Source: Hyphomicrobiales bacterium
GTDB lineage: Bacteria > Pseudomonadota > Alphaproteobacteria > Rhizobiales > Rhizobiaceae
Length of the DNA: 64,000 bases
Direction of reading: 5' to 3'
NCBI GenBank assembly: GCA_900471605.1
Contig: UCEY01000044.1
Location: 144,101-208,100 of the forward strand
The notes beneath the pieces are model-generated. The model was not told the origin of the DNA. It ran no database searches and saw only the letters and a program-made list of their open reading frames with translations. Below, one piece after another: positions 62,321 through 64,000 of this stretch (positions within the stretch are counted from its first letter, which is position 1; every line of letters starts with the position of its first letter). Both the position numbers and the translations under genes were made by a program.

Positions 62321-63337
62321 TCAGTTGACGCGCTGGATCGAGAAGTCGATGACTTCGAGGAGAGCGGCCTTGAGCGGCGAGGCGGGAAGCGGCGCCAGCG
62401 CATCGCGGGCGATCGTGCCGTAATGCAGCGCCCGGCCGATCGTGTCGTTCAAGGCGCCGTATTTGTTGATCAGCCCGAGCGCCTTTTCGAGGTTTTCGTC
62501 GCTGCTTTCGCCCTTTTCGATCGCCTGGCGCCAGAAGGCGCGCTCGGCCTCGGTACCCCGGCGATAGGAGAGGATGACGGGCAGCGTGATCTTGCCCTCG
62601 CGGAAATCGTCGCCGACATTCTTGCCGAGATCGGCGGCCTTGCCGCCGTAGTCGAGCGCGTCGTCGACGAGCTGGAAGGCAAGGCCGAGATTCATGCCGT
62701 AGGATTTGAGAGCGCCGCGGCCGGCCTTGTCGGCATTGGCGATGATCGGGCCGACTTCGGCCGCGGCCGCAAACAGCGCGGCCGTCTTGGCGCGGATGAC
62801 CGACAGATAGTCGTCCTCGGTCGTCTCCATGTTCTTGGCGACGGAAAGCTGCAGCACCTCGCCTTCGGCGATGACGGACGCTGCGGCCGACAAAACGTCG
62901 AGCGCCTCGAGCGAGCCGACATCGACCATCATCCGGAAGGCCTGGCCGAGCAGGAAATCGCCGACCAGAACGCTGGCCTGGTTGCCCCAGATCATCCTGG
63001 CGGTGGAGCGCCCGCGGCGCAGGTCGCTTTCGTCCACCACGTCGTCGTGGAGAAGCGTTGCCGTGTGCATGAACTCGACGCTGGTCGCCAGCTTTACATG
63101 GGCATCGCCCTGGTAGCCGAACAGCGCTGCGGAGGCGAGCGTCAGCATCGGCCGCAGCCGCTTGCCGCCGGACGAGATCAGGTGGTTGGCGACTTCCGGG
63201 ATCATCTGCACGTCGGAGCCGGCCTTGGACAGGATCAGCTGGTTGACCCGCTCCATGTCCGCCTTGGTCAGATCCACCAGCGGTTTGACGGATGCGAGTT
63301 TGTTTTTGCCTTCTTCAAGCGGTATGACGACGCCCAA
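62321..63337 (-). CDS. ispB: Long-chain polyprenyl diphosphate synthase (octaprenyl or decaprenyl)
   Basis: This 338-residue trans-prenyltransferase makes the side chain of ubiquinone. The two Asp-rich motifs are seen: LLHDDVVDESDLRRGRST (DDxxD) and LVDDALDYGGKAADLGKNVG. Also typical is GGKRLRPMLTLASAALFGYQ. Chain length cannot be told from the sequence; rhizobia generally make Q10. It lies 163 bases upstream of the TPR gene and is divergent from the DUF2007 gene. Confidence 0.93.
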   Translation of the reverse strand: MGVVIPLEEGKNKLASVKPLVDLTKADMERVNQLILSKAGSDVQMIPEVANHLISSGGKRLRPMLTLASAALFGYQGDAHVKLATSVEFMHTATLLHDDVVDESDLRRGRSTARMIWGNQASVLVGDFLLGQAFRMMVDVGSLEALDVLSAAASVIAEGEVLQLSVAKNMETTEDDYLSVIRAKTAALFAAAAEVGPIIANADKAGRGALKSYGMNLGLAFQLVDDALDYGGKAADLGKNVGDDFREGKITLPVILSYRRGTEAERAFWRQAIEKGESSDENLEKALGLINKYGALNDTIGRALHYGTIARDALAPLPASPLKAALLEVIDFSIQRVN

Positions 63338-63444
63338 TGATCAGGCCTCCCTATCGAAATCTTTCAAACGACAATAGAAAGAGGCTGTTAGTGCGGCAAG
63401 CGCAAAACGCATCCCGCCGGAGATAATGGGGTAACAAACAAGCC

Positions 63445-63666
63445 ATGCTGGAGATCATCCGCACCAACGATGTCGTGATCCTGTCGCTGGCTCAGAGCCT
63501 GATGAAGGACGCGGGCATCCACTGCATGGTCGCCGACCAGTCGATGAGCGTGCTGGAGGGCTCACTCGGCCTCTTGCAGCGCCGGTTGATGGTGGATGCC
63601 GACCGGGCGGACGAGGCGCGGCGGATATTGAAGGACGCGGGGCTGGAAGCGGAGCTGCGGCCTTGA
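63445..63666 (+). CDS. DUF2007 family small protein
   Basis: A 73-residue putative signal-transducing protein with the DUF2007 pattern: LEIIRTNDVVILSLAQSLMK, HCMVADQSMSVLEGSLGLLQ and RRLMVDADRADEARRILKDA. The function is unknown. It stands divergent from ispB. Confidence 0.88.
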   Translation: MLEIIRTNDVVILSLAQSLMKDAGIHCMVADQSMSVLEGSLGLLQRRLMVDADRADEARRILKDAGLEAELRP

Positions 63667-63777
63667 GGTTGGGGGAGCTGCTGCTGAGTTTTTCCAAAAC
63701 CTTGGCTTTGGGCGTCTCTAGGGCTTCGGCGTTGGATGTTTTTGGAGTTCCAACATTGGGCCTGTTCGCGGATCGCC

Positions 63778-64000
63778 CCCCTCTGCCCTGCCGGGCATCT
63801 CCCCCTCGGGTGGGGAGATCGGCTGGGGGCTTGCCCGCCACTCCTGATCCACCGTCGTCTCCTGCGCATTCCAACGCGACGTTTCTCGCCGCATACTTCG
63901 ATCCGATCTCTCTTCCGCCACGCCGTTTCGGTGGGAGCATGGAGCTTGCCTCTTGTGATCTCCCCACCCGAGGGGGAGATGCCCGGCAGGGCAGAGGGGG
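63778..64000. repeat. Long palindromic repeat element at the right edge
   Basis: A 43-base perfect inverted repeat (63778-63820 and 63958-64000, reading GGGGAGATGCCCGGCAGGGC near the right end) encloses about 137 bases. The element runs to the window end and may extend beyond it. A 170-residue open frame on the minus strand (63455-63967) lies mostly in it and in the DUF2007 gene and is not a real gene. The bases from 63667 to 63777 hold nothing else recognisable. A similar partial copy lies at the left edge. Confidence 0.75.

Noticed and set aside
63455..63967. 170-residue open frame on the minus strand at the right edge
   Set aside because: It runs through the palindromic repeat and antisense to the DUF2007 gene; reading frames through such repeats are common annotation artefacts in rhizobia.

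Overview
The window looks like chromosomal DNA of an alphaproteobacterium of the order Hyphomicrobiales, most likely the Rhizobiaceae (Rhizobium, Agrobacterium, Neorhizobium or a relative). The evidence is high GC with strong codon bias, a hisS-hisZ-hisG cluster, an F0 ATP synthase operon with both b' and b subunits (atpI-atpB-atpE-b'-b), the order pmbA - inositol monophosphatase - DUF4170 - waaA - HAD - lpxK - DUF2093 - mutL, and rhizobial-type palindromic intergenic repeats. The genus is inferred from gene order and protein character; no database search was possible. No rRNA, tRNA, prophage, complete insertion sequence or CRISPR array was recognised.

Layout. 1-7.8 kb: glcF (glycolate oxidase Fe-S subunit), a small beta-barrel porin, two L,D-transpeptidases, tag (3-methyladenine glycosylase), a HAD hydrolase, a DUF305 protein with a His/Cys-rich neighbour, an unidentified protein, and a toxin-antitoxin pair whose toxin is frameshifted. 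7.9-16.3 kb: hisS-hisZ-hisG, a GFA-type zinc protein, DoxX, an NhaP-type antiporter and groES-groEL with a promoter and a CIRCE operator. 16.4-22 kb: a relic of a chromate transporter gene, a rhodanese-ChrB fusion and chrA, a HAD protein, ribF and a RES-Xre toxin-antitoxin module. 22-32 kb: ileS, a lipoprotein, tadA, a pseudouridine synthase with a very long repetitive tail, rsmD, a patatin phospholipase, a KefB-like antiporter and a MITE-like element with 33-bp inverted ends. 32-40 kb: pmbA, lipid A/Kdo genes (waaA, lpxK) and mutL. 40-49 kb: a PAS/receiver protein beside a GGDEF-EAL protein (c-di-GMP signalling), a PRC-barrel protein, an SMP-30 protein, a LuxR-type orphan regulator, mrp (Fe-S carrier) and corA. 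49-56 kb: kup, a SleB-type wall hydrolase, the F0 operon and a lower-GC orphan gene. 56-64 kb: rnhB, a radical SAM protein, a glycosyltransferase-like protein, moaB, ispE, a large TPR protein, a polyprenyl diphosphate synthase, a DUF2007 protein and a long palindromic repeat at the right edge.

How the genes work together. Most of the window is housekeeping: histidine synthesis and charging, protein folding, RNA modification, envelope building (Kdo transfer, lipid A 4'-phosphorylation, wall cross-linking and hydrolysis), ion homeostasis (NhaP, KefB-like, CorA, Kup) and isoprenoid/quinone side-chain supply. The accessory signal lies in small insertions between housekeeping blocks: the broken RelE-type toxin, the chrA relic next to a working chromate locus, the RES-Xre pair between ribF and ileS, the MITE-like element before pmbA, and the orphan gene after the ATP synthase operon. 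I did not find a clear new multi-gene system. The best leads are the MITE-like multi-stem element (31766-32034), the PAS/double-receiver protein paired with a phosphodiesterase, and the 46-residue repeats in the pseudouridine synthase tail.
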